From: Nevskiaceae bacterium
Lineage (GTDB): Bacteria > Pseudomonadota > Gammaproteobacteria > Nevskiales > Nevskiaceae
Assembly (NCBI GenBank): GCA_004298465.1
Contig: SCRT01000005.1
Coordinates: 16,001 to 80,000, forward strand
Direction of reading: 5' to 3'
Length of the DNA stretch: 64,000 nucleotides
The translations under genes were made by a program, and so were the position numbers. This document shows, piece after piece, positions 34,564-44,348 of the stretch. The notes below the pieces were generated by a model. The model was not told the DNA's origin. It was given only the letters and a program-made list of their open reading frames with translations, and did no database searches. Positions within the stretch are counted from its first letter, which is position 1. Every line of letters starts with the position of its first letter.

Positions 34564-36066
34564 TCACCGTCGTGAATCCCGTTGTGGGGACAGCGTGCCG
34601 GCTTGCACCACGTCCGCGTGCCACCCACCGCCACCGAGTGCCTGGACCAAGGCGGCGCTGTCACTGTAACGGCCAACCTGCGCCTGCACCAGCGCCAGTT
34701 CCGCCTGCTGCGCGGTCTGCTCGGCCTGCAGCACGGCGACGTGGCTGACGTCGCCGTGCGCAAACTGACGCCGGCTGATGGCAAGGCTGCGGGCGGCAGC
34801 CTGCTCGGCGGTTCGCGCTGCCGCCAATGCATCGGCATCGTTCCTGAGTGCGTGCAGGGTGTCGGCGACGTTCTGCAGTGCGGCGATCACGGTGGCGCGG
34901 TACTGCGCCTTGGCCTGATCGAAGGCCGCTTCGGCGGCGCGCTGCTGGTGCTTCAGGCTGCCGGCGTCGAACACCGGCTCGGTGATCCCGGCGGCAAGTT
35001 CCCAAAACGAAGTGCCTTGCGAAAACAGCGCGGTGAGATCGGCCGCCGCACTGCCGGCATTGGCACCGAGCACAAGTTTCGGCAGGCGGTTGGCAACAGC
35101 GACACCGACTTGCGCGCTCGCCACATGCAGGGTGGCTTCGGCGGCCAGCACGTCGGGCCTGCGCTCGACGAGTCGAGCCGGCAGCGTGAGGGGAAGCACG
35201 GGGGGCAGGTGCAGGTCGGCGAGCTCGAAGCGCGGAGCGTCCATCTGCGACGGGGGCTCCCCCAGCAGCGCGGCCAGCGCATCGCGCTGCTGCTCCAGTT
35301 GCTTGCGCAGCGGCGGCAATCCGGCCTCGGCCCCGGCGAGTGCCGCCTGCTGTGCGGCGACGGCCGCTTCCGGCACCGCGCCGAGCGCGAACTGGCGTTC
35401 GAGCGATTCCAGCGTCTGGCGCTGGTCTGCGATGACACCCTGTGTCGTCGCCATCTGCGCACGCAGGCCCGCCTCGTTGATTGCCGCCACCACCACGTTT
35501 GCGGTCAGGCTCAGGCGGGCGGCTGCGAGCTGGAAACGCTGCACGTCGGCTTGCGCGCGGAGCGCCTCAAGCCCGCGGCGGGTACCACCAAACAGATCCG
35601 GCGCCCACGACACACTCACTTGCGCCGTGTGCAGGGCGAAATAGTCGGCGCCCGACTGGAGCGGACTTGCGAGCGTTCCGGCGTTGCGCTGCCGCGACGC
35701 GTTGAAGCCGATGCCCGCGTTCGGGTACAGCGCACCCTTGCCGGCCGAGAGATTTTCCTGCGCGACGCGCAGCGCGGCCGTGGCGGCAGCGAGATCGGGG
35801 TTGGCGTCGAGCGCCCGCGCGATCAGCGCGTCAAGCTGGGGCGAACGGAACAGCGTCCACCACTCGGCCGGCACGTCGCCACCGGTCACGAGGCGTTGCG
35901 CGTCGCTTCCGGCGCCCGCCGCGCCGGGCAGCGGCTGCGCGGTGTAGCGCTCGACCGCTGGCGGTGCGGGTCGATGGAAATCGGGCCTTGCCCTGCAGCC
36001 GCCGAATGCAATCACCGTCACAACGAGCAGTGTGTACGGAACGAATGGGCGTTCTCGCGTCGTCAT
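34564..36066 (-). CDS. Outer-membrane factor lipoprotein of RND efflux system (NodT/OprM family)
   Basis: The 500-residue product has a lipoprotein signal (IAFGGC lipobox, cysteine about residue 24) and two OEP repeats made of long alternating coiled coils (for example RVAQENLSAGKGALYPN and RQTLESLERQFALGAVPE). It forms the trimeric tunnel through the outer membrane. Its ATG overlaps the RND pump stop, so the pair is coupled. Confidence 0.92.
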   Translation of the reverse strand: MTTRERPFVPYTLLVVTVIAFGGCRARPDFHRPAPPAVERYTAQPLPGAAGAGSDAQRLVTGGDVPAEWWTLFRSPQLDALIARALDANPDLAAATAALRVAQENLSAGKGALYPNAGIGFNASRQRNAGTLASPLQSGADYFALHTAQVSVSWAPDLFGGTRRGLEALRAQADVQRFQLAAARLSLTANVVVAAINEAGLRAQMATTQGVIADQRQTLESLERQFALGAVPEAAVAAQQAALAGAEAGLPPLRKQLEQQRDALAALLGEPPSQMDAPRFELADLHLPPVLPLTLPARLVERRPDVLAAEATLHVASAQVGVAVANRLPKLVLGANAGSAAADLTALFSQGTSFWELAAGITEPVFDAGSLKHQQRAAEAAFDQAKAQYRATVIAALQNVADTLHALRNDADALAAARTAEQAAARSLAISRRQFAHGDVSHVAVLQAEQTAQQAELALVQAQVGRYSDSAALVQALGGGGWHADVVQAGTLSPQRDSRR

Positions 36067-39000
36067 GACGTCACCTGGCCTTGAGCGGGCGTGGCGGCTT
36101 CCGCCTGCGGCGGATATCGGCGTTCAAACCACGCCTCCAGCACGAAGTACAGCGTCAGCAGCGTCGCCAGCGCCAGTCCGCCGACGATCACAGTCGCCAG
36201 TTCACGCTGCACGTCAGTGCCGATGCCGGTCGCAAGCGCGGCGGGCAGCATGCCGAAGGTGGCGACCGTCGCGGTCATCAGGACCGGTCGGAAGCGTTCG
36301 GCGGCGCCTTCCAGGACCGCACCCGCCAGCCTCCGGCCGTCGCGGCGATGGCGGTTGATGTTGGAGATCATGATCACGGCGTTTTGCACCGCGACGCCGA
36401 ACAGCGCGATGAAACCGACCGCGGTCGCGATGTCCAGCGTATAGCCACGCAGGTGCAGCGCGATCAACCCGCCCAGCGTCGCCAGCGGCACCACGACGAG
36501 GGCCAGCAGCGACTGCCGCAGCTTGCCGTACTCGGCGTACAGCAGCACCAGCATCATGCCGACAACCAGCACCAGCCGTGCCTGGGCACGCTGCGCCTGC
36601 TGGAACGAGCCGGCCCATTCCAGCCGGTATCGCTGCGGATTGAAGTGCACCTTCTCGGCGATCAGGCGCTGTCCGTGTGCGACGAACGCGGGCAGCGCCA
36701 TGCGATCGTTGCTTGCGGTGATCGACAGCTCGCGCTGGCCCTGGTTGTGGTCGATGGTGCCTTCGCCGGTCTGGAAGGAAATGCGTGCCACCATGGACAG
36801 CGGGATCTGCGAGCCGCTGGCTGTCGTCAGCGGCAGGCGGCCGATGGCCTCAATGTTGTTCGCCACGGCGTTGTCGACGCGTGCCGAGACGTTGTAGACG
36901 CGGTCGCCGACATACACCGGGGTGATCGGCGCTCCGCCGATGGCAGTCTGGATCAGATTCGTGATGTCCACGATGTTGATGCCGTAGCGCGCGGCGGCGG
37001 CACGGTCGGTGCGGATCACGAGTTGCGGGATAGGGGGCTCCTCGAAGATCCCTGCGTCGGTGCCGGGGATGGTCTTCAAAGTCGCCACGATCTGCCCCGC
37101 GATACGGCGCATATCCTTGAAATCCTCGCCGTAGAGGTACAGGACCAGCGCACTGTGCGCGCCGCTGATGAGGTCATCCACACCGTCGGCGATCGGCTGG
37201 CTGATGCGCACGTTCATCTCGGGCAACTCGCGATCGAGGCGCGCCCGGAACTCACGCAGGAATTGCGCCCGATCCATGCCCGCCGGCCATTCCGGGTACG
37301 GCTTCAGGATGACGTCAGCCTCGATGTGCGAAGGCGTCCACGGATCGGTGCCATCGTCGCTGCGGCCACCCTGCGTCACCGCGTACGTCACTTCCGGAAA
37401 CGAACGCACCACGTGGCGCAGACGGCTGGCCATCCTGCTGGCCTCATCGAGCGAGATGCCGGTCGGCAATTGCACCTGCAACCACAGCGCGCCCTCGTCG
37501 AGATCGGGCATGAACGCGCTGCCGAGGGTCATGCCAAGACCTCCGGCCGCCACGAACGCAAGGCCGGTAGCCGCCAGCGCCAGGCGCGGTCGCCGCAGCA
37601 GATTGGCAAGGCTTGCCTTGAACCCATCGTGCATCCGCTCCAGCAGCCGGTTGCGGAACAGCGGCCGGTGGGGCTTGCGCAGCGCGAGCCACGCCAACCC
37701 CGGAATCAACGTGATGGTGCACAGCAGCGCCGCCAGCAGCGCGTAGCTCACCGTGAACGCGATCGGCCGCGACAGCCGGCCGGCGGCGTGCTCGAACGCG
37801 AACAGCGGCAGATAGGCCGTGATGATGATGAGGGTGGCGAAGAAGATCGGCTTCGCCACCTGCCTTGCCGCGCCGACCGCGTCACCCGGCAGCAGCGTTT
37901 CGGTGGCTTTCGCTTCGCGCCGCAGCAGGATCACTTCGGTAACCACGATCGCGCCATCGACGATCACGCCGAAGTCGATCGCACCGATCGAGAACAGGTT
38001 CAGCGACATCCCGGTCAGATGCATCAGGATGAACACCGTCACCAGCGCCATCGGAATCGTGACCGCGACGACCAGCGCCGGCCGCAGGTCGCCGAGGAAC
38101 AGGAACAGCACGATGCACACCAGCAGGACGCCTTCGCCGACGATGTGGAACACGTTGCCGATGGTCGACTGCACCAGATAGCTGCGGTCGTAGTACGGCA
38201 CGATCCGCACCCCCTGTGGCTTGAGCTGCCGGTTGAGTTCGTCAACCTTCGCGTGGACGGCCTTCAGCACCTCGGCGGCATTGGCGCCGTTCAACAGGCC
38301 GACGATGCCTTCGATGGTGTCGGGGTTGCCGTTGACGCCGAGGATGCCCTGGCGGATCTGGTGCCCATAGCGCAGCACGCCGAGATCGCGCACCCGCACC
38401 GGCACGCCGTGCGACACCGCCACCACGATGGTGCCGAGATCCTCGAGCGAATGCACCATGCCGATGCCGCGCACGATGTAGCTTTGCTCGCCGCGGGCGA
38501 TGCGGCCGCCGCCCGCGTTCGACGTGTTGTTCTGGATCGCCTGCGTCACCTGGCTGACGCTGACGCCGTAGCGCTCGAGGCTCGCCGGATCCAGCATCAA
38601 CTGGAACTCCCGAGTGAAGCCGCCGAAGTCGTTGACGCTGGCGACGCCCGGAATCCGCTGCAGGGCAGGGATCACGGTCCAGTGCTGGAGTTCGGAAATC
38701 TGCATCAGGTTCTTCGTGTCCGAATCCAGCGTGTAGCGGTAGATCTCGCCCACCGGGCCCGAAACCGGATTCAGGCTCGGCGTGGCGCCGGGCGGCAGCG
38801 TGGCCTGCGACAGCGCTTCCCGCACGCGATCGCGTTCCCAGTACTCGTTGCTGCCGTCCTTGAACACCATCGTGATCAGCGACAGCCCGAAGGTACTGTT
38901 GGAACGCATGTGGATCATGCCCGGCGTACCGGCCAGCGCACGCTCCAGCGGCGTCGTGATCTGCTGTTCGATCTCCTCGGCGGCGAGGCCCGGCACCTGG

Positions 39001-39134
39001 GTCGTCACCTGCACGAACACGTCCGCGAGCTGCGGGTAGGCGGTGATCGACAATTGCGTCCACGTCGAGGCGCCAAACAGCACCACCAGCGGGGTGACGA
39101 CGAAGAACAGCTCGAGGATGCGGTCAATCGTCAT
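36063..39134 (-). CDS. Heavy-metal efflux RND pump (CzcA/CusA family)
   Basis: The 1023-residue inner-membrane proton antiporter has 12 helices and two large periplasmic loops. The helix 4 proton-relay motif GAIDFGVIVDGAIV carries the two aspartates typical of CzcA-like metal pumps. The metal (Zn/Co/Cd/Ni or Cu/Ag) cannot be fixed; clear CusA-like methionine triads were not identified. It overlaps the adaptor reading frame by 11 bases and the outer-membrane factor gene by four. The pump itself looks intact although its adaptor is broken. Confidence 0.92.
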   Translation of the reverse strand: MTIDRILELFFVVTPLVVLFGASTWTQLSITAYPQLADVFVQVTTQVPGLAAEEIEQQITTPLERALAGTPGMIHMRSNSTFGLSLITMVFKDGSNEYWERDRVREALSQATLPPGATPSLNPVSGPVGEIYRYTLDSDTKNLMQISELQHWTVIPALQRIPGVASVNDFGGFTREFQLMLDPASLERYGVSVSQVTQAIQNNTSNAGGGRIARGEQSYIVRGIGMVHSLEDLGTIVVAVSHGVPVRVRDLGVLRYGHQIRQGILGVNGNPDTIEGIVGLLNGANAAEVLKAVHAKVDELNRQLKPQGVRIVPYYDRSYLVQSTIGNVFHIVGEGVLLVCIVLFLFLGDLRPALVVAVTIPMALVTVFILMHLTGMSLNLFSIGAIDFGVIVDGAIVVTEVILLRREAKATETLLPGDAVGAARQVAKPIFFATLIIITAYLPLFAFEHAAGRLSRPIAFTVSYALLAALLCTITLIPGLAWLALRKPHRPLFRNRLLERMHDGFKASLANLLRRPRLALAATGLAFVAAGGLGMTLGSAFMPDLDEGALWLQVQLPTGISLDEASRMASRLRHVVRSFPEVTYAVTQGGRSDDGTDPWTPSHIEADVILKPYPEWPAGMDRAQFLREFRARLDRELPEMNVRISQPIADGVDDLISGAHSALVLYLYGEDFKDMRRIAGQIVATLKTIPGTDAGIFEEPPIPQLVIRTDRAAAARYGINIVDITNLIQTAIGGAPITPVYVGDRVYNVSARVDNAVANNIEAIGRLPLTTASGSQIPLSMVARISFQTGEGTIDHNQGQRELSITASNDRMALPAFVAHGQRLIAEKVHFNPQRYRLEWAGSFQQAQRAQARLVLVVGMMLVLLYAEYGKLRQSLLALVVVPLATLGGLIALHLRGYTLDIATAVGFIALFGVAVQNAVIMISNINRHRRDGRRLAGAVLEGAAERFRPVLMTATVATFGMLPAALATGIGTDVQRELATVIVGGLALATLLTLYFVLEAWFERRYPPQAEAATPAQGQVTS

Positions 39135-40411
39135 TGAGCAGTACTCCGCCCGCGACGACCACGCGCTCGCCGCCCTTCAGGCCCTTCAGCACCCGCGCGT
39201 CCACACCTTCGTCGTAGCTCAATTCGACGATGCGTCGCTCAAAGGTCCACGGCGCGACTTCGACGAACACCGTGGTGCTGTCGTTGTTCATGAGGAGCGC
39301 CGATTGCGGCACGAACACCTACGGCGCCTGCCGTACCGCGATGCCGGCACGCGCGTACATGTTGGGCTTCAGCGCGTGGTCGGCGTTGTCGATGGCGATC
39401 CGCACCCTGTCGCGGCCGCTGTCAGGGTCGAGCATCGCGCTGACCGAACCCACGCGGCCGCGGAACAAGCGTCCAGGGTACGCGGGCACGCGCGCCCCGG
39501 CGGCCTCGCCCGGTTGCACCAGGCCAAGGTCCTCCGCGGGCACGTGGGCCGTTACCCAGACCCTGTCGATGTTGGCGATGGTCAGCATCGACGTGGCGGG
39601 ATCGTTCACAAACATCCCGGGCGCCACCGACAGCGCGGTGACGGTGCCGGAAATGGGCGCACGCACCTCGGTGGGGCGTGGCGTCTGCGTGGCGGAATCG
39701 CCGCCGAGTACCCGCACGCGCGCCTGCGCGCGCCAGGGCCTTGCGCGCGAAGCTCAACGCATCGCGCGCCTTGGCCACGTCGGCGTAAGCCTGCGCCATG
39801 TCGCCGGAGTCGATCACTGCCAGCAACTGGCCGCGCTTGACCCGCTGGCCAAGATCGACGTCCAGCCGGACCACGCGGCCCGCAAGCGCCGGCAGCACGT
39901 TGGCGACGCGGGCCGGATCGGCTTCCACCGTCGCGGGGAAATCGAGCTCATGCGGCGCCTGGCGGCGTTCGACCAGCGCGATCTTCAACCGCTGGCGCAA
40001 CGGCGAACCGGCGGGAACCTCGATGCGCTGGCCGTTGCGGACGAACGCGGGCCGGGTCTCGACCGCGGCCGGAGAGCGCGTGCAAGCGGCAAGCATCACG
40101 ATACCGCCGAATGCAGCGACAAAGATCGCCGCGGCGCGAGCGAGCCGGTGGGGACGAAACACCGGCATGCGTCGCCTGCCCGCGCGACAACTGCCTGTGA
40201 TGTCGGCCGCCGCGGGCGCGTCCACGATGGTCCGGTCACCGTCGCGGTGCCACTCCGCACACAGCCGCTGCGAAACCGGATCGAATTTCCAGACGCGGTA
40301 CAGGGCACCGCCGCGCGGGCGGACGTTGCGCAGGCGCGCTGCCATACCGAAGCGCGACGCTTCGCGCGGGCAGTATGCCCGCCCGATGCGGAATGAATCG
40401 AGGGTGTACAT
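39124..40411 (-). pseudogene. Disrupted periplasmic adaptor (membrane fusion protein) of the RND system
   Basis: The N-terminal part (from ATG 40166: signal peptide with MLAACTR lipobox, then VLPALAGRVVRLDVDLGQRVKRGQLLAVI lipoyl half, split here for description) runs to ARKALARAGA and then shifts frame. The second frame resumes at RVRVLGGDSA with the barrel-sandwich second half, so most of the coiled-coil hairpin is missing and the frame is changed within a GC-repeat. That frame ends at TAG (39321-39319); the same frame continues after it to the RND start. A strong GGAGGTG precedes an earlier ATG at 40411, adding about 80 N-terminal residues of unknown origin. Confidence 0.8.
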
Positions 40412-40945
40412 GGCTCACCTCCGGCCCCACGGGGCGAAGGCAAGCGAATCAGTTACGCCCGATCGCCTGCCCGCACGATTCCGCGGGTCGTTTCCTCACC
40501 AACGAAGGCGGTCGCGCACTCCTGAAAGCACATGGCCACGACGGTACTCGGGTAACTGTCCATTGAACTCTTGAAAGGAAAATGTCCGCCTTCGATCGTC
40601 CGAAAGCGCGCGGGGCTCTACGCCCGCCTTTTTTACCTGTCAACGGAAATCGAAACGAGCCTCGTGGGGCCGCCCGCGGCACGCTGCGACACGCCCGGCA
40701 GCCGGCACCGGGGACACGTCGGCGACCGCTGGCATCGGACCTGCATTGCCGCGCCGGCGGCCAAGATCAACCGATCGCGATATGCACAGCCGCGCGGTCT
40801 TCGTGCGCCCAAGGGTCGTGCCCGTACCGCTTCATCCCCTAGCGGGCTCGTCATTGACAACGGCAACCACCGCCGGTGTACGGCCGGCCGGGAGCCGCGT
40901 GCGATAATCCCCGCATCTCTTCTCCGTTTACGCCCCCCTTCGATC
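40412..40945. other. Intergenic region between efflux cluster and metG
   Basis: These 534 bases hold no convincing gene; a short ORF at 40582 with a good ribosome site runs through a terminator-like hairpin and has no recognisable family. A hairpin followed by six Ts lies at about 40608-40637. Near metG, CGATAAT (40902-40908) is a plausible -10 element. The left part should contain the efflux promoter, but no metal-regulator operator is recognised. Confidence 0.6.
40608..40637 (+). terminator. Possible rho-independent terminator in the metG upstream region
   Basis: GCGCGGG and CCCGC can pair around a GCTCTACG loop (one bulged C), followed by CTTTTTT. It points rightward although no clear plus-strand gene lies before it, so it may end an unannotated small transcript or be a leftover from the sequence that once preceded metG. 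Confidence 0.4.
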
Positions 40946-42985
40946 ATGTCGCGCACGCTTTTCGTCACGAACGCCCTGCCCTACGCGAACGGGCCGATCC
41001 ACCTCGGCCACCTGATCGGCTACATCCAGGCCGACATCTGGGTGCGCTTCCAGCGGCTGCGCGGCAACACCGTGACCTACGTGTGCGCGGACGACGCCCA
41101 CGGCACGCCGATCATGCTGGCAGCGGAAAAGGCCGGCGTGACGCCGGAAACCTTCATCGCAGGAATCCACGACCAGCACGCGCGCGACTTCGCGGACTTC
41201 GGCGTCGCCTTCGACCACTACCATTCCACGCATTCCCCGGAAAACCGCGCCGTCGTGGAACGCATCTATGCGGCGCTGGAAGCTGGCGGGCACATCGTGC
41301 GGCGCAACATCGAACAGGCCTGGGACCCGGCGCGCAGGATGTTCCTGCCCGACCGTTACGTGAAAGGCACCTGCCCGAAGTGCGGGGCCGAGGACCAGTA
41401 CGGCGACAACTGCGAACAGTGCGGCGCCACTTATTCCGCGCGGGAACTGAAGAACCCCTACTCCACGCTGTCGCATGCCGCCCCCGAATGGCGCCCATCG
41501 CAGCATTATTTCTTTGCGCTTTCGCACCTGCAGGAGTCGGTGGAGAACTGGCTCGCCCACGCCAGCGTTCATCCGGCCGTGAAGGCGAAGCTGCACGAAT
41601 GGACGGCGGCAGGGCTGAAGGACTGGGACATCTCCCGCGACGCGCCCTACTTCGGCTTCCAGATTCCCGGCACCACGGACAAATACTTCTACGTGTGGCT
41701 GGACGCGCCGGTTGGCTACTTCGCCAGCCTGCTGGCGCACCTCGGTGGGGACACGGAAAAGCTTGAAAGCTTCATCGGGGCGGCATCCGGCGCCGAGATG
41801 TGGCATTTCATCGGCAAGGACATCATCAATTTCCACGGGCTGTTCTGGCCGGCGATGCTGAAGGGTGCCGGCCTGCGCCAACCCACCGGCCTGTCCGTGA
41901 ACGGCTACCTGACGGTGGACGGCGCGAAGATGAGCAAGAGCCGCGGTACGTTCATCAAGGCGCGCACCTACCTGGACGCCGGCCTGAATCCGGAATACCT
42001 GCGCTACTACTTCGCCGCCAAGCTTGGCCCCGGCGTGGACGACCTCGACCTGAACCTGGCCGACTTCGTGGCGCGCGTGAACAGCGACATCGTCGGCAAG
42101 TACGTGAACATCGCCAGCCGCTGCGCACGCATCCTGGAAGCGCACTTCGACAGCACGCTGGCGGGTGCGGACGCCCCGCTCACGCAGAACACCCGCGCCG
42201 CGCTGCCGGCTATCGCGGAGCATTACGAAGCGCGTCGCTACGCGGCCGCCATGTCGCAGATCGCGGCGCTGGCAGACGACGTCAACGCCTGGCTGCAGGA
42301 TGCCGCGCCGTGGAAAGCGGTGAAATCCACCGACGCCGGCACACGCGCCCAGGCGCAGCGCGACTGCAGCATCGGGCTGGAGGCCTTCCGCCTGCTGACG
42401 CTGGCGCTGGCGCCCGTCATGCCCAAGCTCGCGGCTGCCGCGCAAGCATTCCTCAACCTGCCGCGGCTGGCATGGCGCGACGCCGTGGCGGTGCTGCCCG
42501 ACGGCCATCGCCTCAACGCCTTCACGCTGCTGGCCACCCGCATCGACCCGAAACATATTCAAGCCATGACTGACGCTTCGAAAGAAACCTTGACGACACC
42601 CGCCGCAACACCGGCCGCAGCCCCCCAAGGATCCGGCACGAACCCGCCGGCGCGCCCGCAGATCACCATCGACGACTTCAGCAAGGTGGAACTGCGCATT
42701 GCCCGCATCGAGAACGCGGAAGCCGTTGAAGGCGCGGACAAGCTGTTGAAGCTGTCGCTGGACCTCGGTGAATTCGGCAAGCGCCAGGTGTTCGCCGGCA
42801 TCAAGAAGGCCTACGCGCCGGAAACGCTGATCGGGCGGCTGACGGTCGTCGTCGCCAACCTCGCGCCGCGCAAGATGCGCTTCGGCCTGTCCGAAGGCAT
42901 GGTGTGCGCCGCCAGCTTCGGCGACGGCCAGCCGTTCCTGCTGGCGCCGGATGACGGTGCGCAGCCGGGGATGATTGTTCGCTGA
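40946..42985 (+). CDS. metG: Methionyl-tRNA synthetase
   Basis: MetG charges tRNA-Met. From ATG 40946 it has 679 residues (E. coli 677). The class I signatures are PIHLGHLIG and [10 protein letters not shown] zinc knuckle [18 protein letters not shown] sits in the connective peptide, and a C-terminal EMAPII-like tRNA-binding domain ([16 protein letters not shown] onward) is attached through an Ala/Pro-rich linker. The long in-frame extension upstream has no conserved residues. Confidence 0.97.
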   Translation: MSRTLFVTNALPYANGPIHLGHLIGYIQADIWVRFQRLRGNTVTYVCADDAHGTPIMLAAEKAGVTPETFIAGIHDQHARDFADFGVAFDHYHSTHSPENRAVVERIYAALEAGGHIVRRNIEQAWDPARRMFLPDRYVKGTCPKCGAEDQYGDNCEQCGATYSARELKNPYSTLSHAAPEWRPSQHYFFALSHLQESVENWLAHASVHPAVKAKLHEWTAAGLKDWDISRDAPYFGFQIPGTTDKYFYVWLDAPVGYFASLLAHLGGDTEKLESFIGAASGAEMWHFIGKDIINFHGLFWPAMLKGAGLRQPTGLSVNGYLTVDGAKMSKSRGTFIKARTYLDAGLNPEYLRYYFAAKLGPGVDDLDLNLADFVARVNSDIVGKYVNIASRCARILEAHFDSTLAGADAPLTQNTRAALPAIAEHYEARRYAAAMSQIAALADDVNAWLQDAAPWKAVKSTDAGTRAQAQRDCSIGLEAFRLLTLALAPVMPKLAAAAQAFLNLPRLAWRDAVAVLPDGHRLNAFTLLATRIDPKHIQAMTDASKETLTTPAATPAAAPQGSGTNPPARPQITIDDFSKVELRIARIENAEAVEGADKLLKLSLDLGEFGKRQVFAGIKKAYAPETLIGRLTVVVANLAPRKMRFGLSEGMVCAASFGDGQPFLLAPDDGAQPGMIVR

Positions 42986-43007
42986 ACGCGAACAGTCGTC
43001 AGTGATT

Positions 43008-43079
43008 CGAGATTCGGGATTGGAACGTACGCAAATCATGACCGACCCGCTCATCTCCAATCACGAATCCCCAATCTCG
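43008..43079. repeat. Imperfect inverted repeat of a dispersed element spanning the rsxB start
   Basis: CGAGATTCGGGATTGGA (43008-43024) and TCCAATCACGAATCCCCAATCTCG (43056-43079) are largely complementary and flank the rsxB ATG. A related sequence occurs after the fimX-like gene near 47400-47455. The right arm encodes the first residues of RsxB (LISNHESPIS), which are not family-like. Confidence 0.55.
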
Positions 43080-43688
43080 CGCGATTTGGTTGGGCGGATC
43101 GACGCTGTCCTGCCGCAGACGCAGTGCACGCGCTGCGGCTTCGCCGACTGCCGCGCCTATGCGGAGGCGATGGCGCACGGCGAGGCCGAGATCAACCGCT
43201 GCCCGCCGGGCGGGGCGGCGGGCATCCAGACGCTGGCGGAACTGCTAGGGCGCCCGGTGCTGCCGCTGGACCCGGACTGCGGCAGCGAGGAAACCGCGCC
43301 CATGGTTGCCTTCGTGCGCGAGGACGAGTGCATCGGCTGCTACAAGTGCGCGCGCGCCTGCCCGGTCGACGCTTTCGTCGGCGCACGGCAGCGCCTGCAT
43401 ACCGTCATCGAAAGCGAGTGCACGGGATGCGAGTTATGCATCCCGGCCTGCCCGGTGGACTGCATCGAACTGCGCCCGCGTCAGGTGGACGGCGACTTTG
43501 CCCGGCAGCGCGCCGATCACTCGCGCCGCCGCTATGCCGCGCATCAGGCACACATGGCGGAACGCGCCTCGGAACGCGAAGCCATGGGCGCCACGCATAT
43601 CGCGCACGCGGCCCGTGAAGCCCGCATCACCAGCTTCCTCGGTGCAGCTCGCGGCCGCATCGGACGTCCCGGCGGCCCCCGTCGATGA
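43038..43688 (+). CDS. rsxB: RsxB/RnfB-like ferredoxin protein
   Basis: The 216-residue protein has an N-terminal Fe-S domain (QCTRCGFADC ... RCPPGG) and two [4Fe-4S] ferredoxin motifs, CIGCYKCARACP and CTGCELCIPACP. It lacks the membrane helix of full RnfB. Stand-alone copies next to nth are common in beta- and gammaproteobacteria and are thought to serve redox maintenance. The start lies within a repeat; a TTG near 43087 is an alternative. It overlaps nth by four bases. Confidence 0.9.
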   Translation: MTDPLISNHESPISRDLVGRIDAVLPQTQCTRCGFADCRAYAEAMAHGEAEINRCPPGGAAGIQTLAELLGRPVLPLDPDCGSEETAPMVAFVREDECIGCYKCARACPVDAFVGARQRLHTVIESECTGCELCIPACPVDCIELRPRQVDGDFARQRADHSRRRYAAHQAHMAERASEREAMGATHIAHAAREARITSFLGAARGRIGRPGGPRR

Positions 43689-44335
43689 ATGCCGAACAGC
43701 GCCGCGAATTCTTCGCACGCCTCGCCGCCGCCAACCCGAATCCGCGCAGCGAACTGCAGTACCGCGACCCCTTTGAACTGCTCATCGCCGTGGTGCTCTC
43801 CGCGCAGGCGACGGACGTGTCCGTCAACAAGGCTACCGCGAAGCTCTATGCCGTTGCGCACACCCCGCAGGCGATCCTGGCGCTGGGCGAGGACGGGCTG
43901 AAGCCGTACATCAAGACCATCGGGCTGTTCAACACCAAGGCGCGGAACATCATCGGCCTGTGCCAGCGGCTGATCGACAACTTCGGCGGCGCGGTGCCGT
44001 CCGACCGCAAGCAGCTGGCCACGTTGCCCGGCGTCGGCTGGAAGACCGCCAGCGTGGTCGCCAACGTCGCCTTCAGCCAACCCACCATCGCGGTGGACAC
44101 GCACATCTTCCGCATCGCCAACCGCACCGGCCTGGCCCCTGGCAAGACGCCGGACGCCGTATCCGCGAAGCTGGAAAGGATCGTGCCGGCGGAATACCTG
44201 CACAATGCCCACCACTGGCTGATCCTCCACGGCCGCTACGTGTGCAAGGCGCGCAAGCCGGAATGCTGGCGCTGCAACGTTGCCGACCTGTGCCGCTACC
44301 AGCCCAAGACGCCGGCGCCGCCCCCTGCGGACTGA
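43685..44335 (+). CDS. nth: Endonuclease III
   Basis: Nth is a bifunctional DNA glycosylase/AP lyase for oxidised pyrimidines. The 216-residue protein has the helix-hairpin-helix LPGVGWKTASVV with the catalytic lysine, the aspartate in VDTHIFR, and the C-terminal [4Fe-4S] loop CKARKPECWRCNVADLC (C-x6-C-x2-C-x5-C). It sits between rsxB and epmB on one strand. Confidence 0.97.
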   Translation: MNAEQRREFFARLAAANPNPRSELQYRDPFELLIAVVLSAQATDVSVNKATAKLYAVAHTPQAILALGEDGLKPYIKTIGLFNTKARNIIGLCQRLIDNFGGAVPSDRKQLATLPGVGWKTASVVANVAFSQPTIAVDTHIFRIANRTGLAPGKTPDAVSAKLERIVPAEYLHNAHHWLILHGRYVCKARKPECWRCNVADLCRYQPKTPAPPPAD

Positions 44336-44348
44336 AGCCGAGGTGCCC

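Noticed and set aside
36081..39137. Long plus-strand reading frame of about 1018 codons opposite the RND pump
   Set aside because: It is rich in Arg, His and Gln with no domain, typical of the antisense of a GC-rich gene; the minus-strand frame has clear RND motifs.
40582..40842. Small plus-strand gene with good ribosome site before metG
   Set aside because: It crosses a terminator-like hairpin, has no recognisable domain and an Arg/Pro-rich composition; I kept the region as intergenic.
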